Below, piece by piece: positions 7,080 through 9,160 of a DNA stretch of 9,160 nucleotides. The stretch is from DHVE2 group archaeon (lineage in GTDB: Archaea; Thermoplasmatota; Thermoplasmata; Thermoplasmatales; Aciduliprofundaceae). Position 1 is the first letter of the stretch; each line of letters starts with the position of its first letter. The stretch spans positions 1 through 9,160 of the forward strand of contig JALSPD010000125.1 in assembly GCA_026986135.1 (NCBI GenBank). The letters run 5' to 3'. The translations under genes and the position numbers were made by a program. Below the pieces are notes generated by a model, which searched no databases, was not told the origin of the DNA, and saw nothing but the letters and a program-made list of their open reading frames with translations.

Positions 7080-8807
7080 ATGAACATTCCCAATCCGATG
7101 CCCTCTGATGAAAAGTATATCGTTTCGCTACGCAGGCATCTATTTCGGGCTCCACATCCGCTTATAACAATCTCAGCTTTTCTTTTAATCCTATTTGCAA
7201 TGGCATATCTGATTACCCCTAACCTCAGGCTGATAGCATATCTGTTTCTACTACCTTTTATAGTGGCCATTCTCCTGGATCATCTGACCATCAGATATCT
7301 TCGCATATACTTCCCATTGAGGAGAGTAACAATGCTTAATCTATTTGCCTTTGTGCTTTCCTTTGTGCAGTTCTTGATATTTAGGTTTTTTCTTGATTTT
7401 AATTTCTCATACTACCTTGCATTTGCAGCATTGGTGGATCCCAGGTATGTTCTTTACAGAACCTTCCTTGCTGAGAGAAAAAATTACGCTTTTCTTGTGG
7501 CACCCTATTACAACATAATAATTTTTCTGATTTCCCTTCTTGAAAATCCTGCATTTCCCGCAATCCCATTTGCAATCGCATCTGGCATCTATCTGGCAGT
7601 AGGTTATGCGTTTATAACAAGCACCACCGCACCATTCAGAAGGGTATTCAGGGAGGATCCACTTGTATTCATCTCATCTTTCCTTAATTACCTGAGCCTA
7701 TACAGAAAGGAGGATGAGAGCAAGATTAACCGATTCTTCTATTCAATCTACTCAGATCGCACGGTGCCAGTCTCTGTAATGGTATTCAGATCCTCTGGAA
7801 AGATAAAAGGAATCTTCGTTGCACCATACATACACCCGGGACCATTTGGCACAATAGGCGGAAGTGATATCCCAAACAAACTTGAAAAACTGCTTCAGAT
7901 AGAGAATCTTATGGTTTTTCACACCACCACAACCCATGATAACAATGTCTCTGGAGATGAAGATGTGCAAATAATTGCTGACGCTGTAAAATCAATGATT
8001 GACGGAGAGTGCACCTCTTCAAACATGAGCGATGTTATACGCTTCAATGTTGACGGCATCAGCGCTATGGCGCAGAAGTTCGGAGATTATTACTTCATAG
8101 CGTTACTTCCTGAAAACGCTGAATTTGACGATGTTGAACTTGCCACCGGACTGGCTATAAGAAAGCTTGCGATGAAATATGGTAAAGATGCAATGGTAAT
8201 TGATGCCCATAACTGCTTTGATGAGAATGCACTGCCCCTATCATTAACAAGACCCGATATTATGGGAATTGAGAAAGTTCTCAGTAAAATCAAATCTGAC
8301 CGCCCAATAAAGGCGGGATTCGGTAGGGTCACGCTCAAAGGGGAGAGCATAGGGCCAGGTGGGATAAGAGCCGCCGTTTTCAAATACGGTGAGAGAAGGA
8401 TAGGGTACATACTAATTGATGGAAATAACATCAAAAGGGGCCTCAGAAAGAGAATACGAGAAGAAATTACTGCCAGAGGTTTACTTAACGATGTGGAGGT
8501 ATTTTCAACGGACAACCATCTGGTCAATGCAACAATGATGGATCTCAATCCAGTTGGTGAGAGGGATCCATGGGAGAACATTATTGAAGGCTCCATAAAA
8601 GCCACAGAGATTGCACTTGAGGATATGGAAGAAGCTTGCATCCATATGAAAACAAAATTTGTAAAACTCAGAATGGCACCTTCTGGCACACTAACAGCCA
8701 TGAGCAATATTGCACGTGAAGGTGTTAGGAGGGCAAAGTACGCAGTACCTCTGCTCTTCACAGCAGGATTCCTCTCATCGTATCTCACCTTTCTTATACT
8801 TGGATGA
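7080..8807 (+). CDS. DUF2070 family membrane protein
   Basis: A 575-residue protein matching the archaeal DUF2070 (COG3356) family of unknown function. The N-terminal third holds about six membrane helices (28-46, 50-68, 84-105, 109-119, 137-154, 158-179). A large soluble domain follows (about 195-545), then one C-terminal helix (about 553-573). The soluble domain carries histidine- and aspartate-rich motifs: HPGPFGTIGG from H252, HTTTTHDNN from H281 with H286 and D287, DAHNCFD at 375-381 (H377), and TDNH at 477-480 (H480). Clustered H/D motifs suggest a metal centre and possibly hydrolase activity, but this is inference with no assigned fold. The ATG at 7080 is preferred over the in-frame ATG at 7032, which would overlap the upstream gene by 41 nt and add a polar tail unrelated to the helix start; 7080 leaves a 7-nt gap. 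It is last in the putative envelope operon. Confidence 0.82.
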   Translation: MNIPNPMPSDEKYIVSLRRHLFRAPHPLITISAFLLILFAMAYLITPNLRLIAYLFLLPFIVAILLDHLTIRYLRIYFPLRRVTMLNLFAFVLSFVQFLIFRFFLDFNFSYYLAFAALVDPRYVLYRTFLAERKNYAFLVAPYYNIIIFLISLLENPAFPAIPFAIASGIYLAVGYAFITSTTAPFRRVFREDPLVFISSFLNYLSLYRKEDESKINRFFYSIYSDRTVPVSVMVFRSSGKIKGIFVAPYIHPGPFGTIGGSDIPNKLEKLLQIENLMVFHTTTTHDNNVSGDEDVQIIADAVKSMIDGECTSSNMSDVIRFNVDGISAMAQKFGDYYFIALLPENAEFDDVELATGLAIRKLAMKYGKDAMVIDAHNCFDENALPLSLTRPDIMGIEKVLSKIKSDRPIKAGFGRVTLKGESIGPGGIRAAVFKYGERRIGYILIDGNNIKRGLRKRIREEITARGLLNDVEVFSTDNHLVNATMMDLNPVGERDPWENIIEGSIKATEIALEDMEEACIHMKTKFVKLRMAPSGTLTAMSNIAREGVRRAKYAVPLLFTAGFLSSYLTFLILG

Positions 8808-8819
8808 AAACAAGTTAAG

Positions 8820-8829
8820 TTTTTAATTG
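8820..8829 (+). promoter_or_regulatory. Putative TATA box of the DUF72 gene
   Basis: TTTTTAATTG is centred about 26 nt before the ATG at 8851, right after the DUF2070 stop, consistent with a leaderless archaeal promoter. The T-run may also help end transcription of the upstream operon. Confidence 0.45.
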
Positions 8830-8850
8830 ATAATCCATTAAATCCACATT

Positions 8851-9160
8851 ATGCTTGTGGGCACATGCGGATTCCCTGTGGCCAGAAGGAAATACTTTGA
8901 GCAATTCAAGGTAGTTGAGATTCAAAAAACCTTTTATACCCCCATATCCCCCGAACTTGCCAGGAAATGGAGAAAAGAAGCCCCTCCTGATTTTGAATAC
9001 ACCCTGAAAGCCCCGCAAACAATCACGCACGAATCAAACAGTCCAACATACAGGAGATACAGGGGCCCCAAGGGAAGATTTGGAAGATTCAGGGTCAATG
9101 AGGACACCATGAAATCCTGGGAAAAATTCGTGGAAGTTGCAAAAATCCTAAGAGCGAAGA
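8851..9160 (+). CDS. DUF72 family protein, N-terminal part (cut by window edge)
   Basis: The first 103 codons are open to the window end with no stop. The start MLVGTCGFP is the family's typical IGTSGW/TCGFP-like first strand. It is followed by VVEIQKTFYTP (21-31), which matches the conserved VEIN-TFY segment, then a WRKEAPPDFEYTLKAPQTITHES stretch (about 40-62, in the style of P-x-F-x-F-x-x-K-x-P-x-x-x-TH). DUF72 (YecE-like) proteins are predicted TIM-barrel enzymes of unknown substrate. Full members run about 220-300 residues, so more than half lies beyond the window. It begins 43 nt after DUF2070 with its own TATA-like box, so it is probably a separate transcription unit. Confidence 0.85.
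   Translation, partial: MLVGTCGFPVARRKYFEQFKVVEIQKTFYTPISPELARKWRKEAPPDFEYTLKAPQTITHESNSPTYRRYRGPKGRFGRFRVNEDTMKSWEKFVEVAKILRAK

Noticed and set aside
1..9160. CRISPR arrays, insertion sequences, long repeats, rRNA
   Set aside because: No regularly spaced repeats, transposase, terminal inverted repeats or rRNA sequence were seen on either strand.

Overview
The window looks archaeal and most likely comes from a euryarchaeon. The LeuRS is of the archaeal/eukaryotic type. The tRNA gene has no encoded CCA. AT-rich TATA-like boxes sit about 26-30 nt upstream of several start codons, which implies leaderless mRNAs. Families with archaeal members (DUF2070, UPF0104) are present. The gene set and sequence style suggest a Thermoplasmata/DHVE2-like lineage (compare Aciduliprofundum), but that placement is a guess from memory.

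Layout. The left part is on the minus strand, in transcription order: leucyl-tRNA synthetase (3597-760), a tRNA-Ser(GGA) gene (720-637), and a CPBP/CAAX-type intramembrane protease (634-14) that begins 2 nt after the tRNA. The rest is on the plus strand: two tandem paralogous small membrane proteins (3654-4289 and 4350-4970); an apparent operon of a GT28/MurG-like glycosyltransferase (5010-6062), a UPF0104/AglD-type flippase-like protein (6071-7072) and a DUF2070 membrane protein (7080-8807); and the start of a DUF72 protein (8851 to the window edge).

The most unusual part is the tandem pair. Each protein reads as three consecutive two-helix hairpins. The second helices carry motifs resembling those of the rotor-ring c/K (proteolipid) subunit of A/V-type ATPases. 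The first protein keeps one candidate ion-binding glutamate (E108). The second has glutamine at the same residue number and no acidic residue at any of the three equivalent sites. No other ATPase subunit gene is in the window. The pair also repeats its promoter layout: an A5T5-6AT box exactly 22 nt before each ATG. The first box is a perfect 14-bp palindrome shared with the divergent leuS gene.

The GT28 / UPF0104 / DUF2070 cluster probably serves cell-envelope or lipid-linked glycan synthesis. The middle gene is preceded by the only strong Shine-Dalgarno sequence I noticed. No mobile elements, CRISPR arrays or long repeats were seen, and coding density is high with no gene-free stretch over 100 bases.
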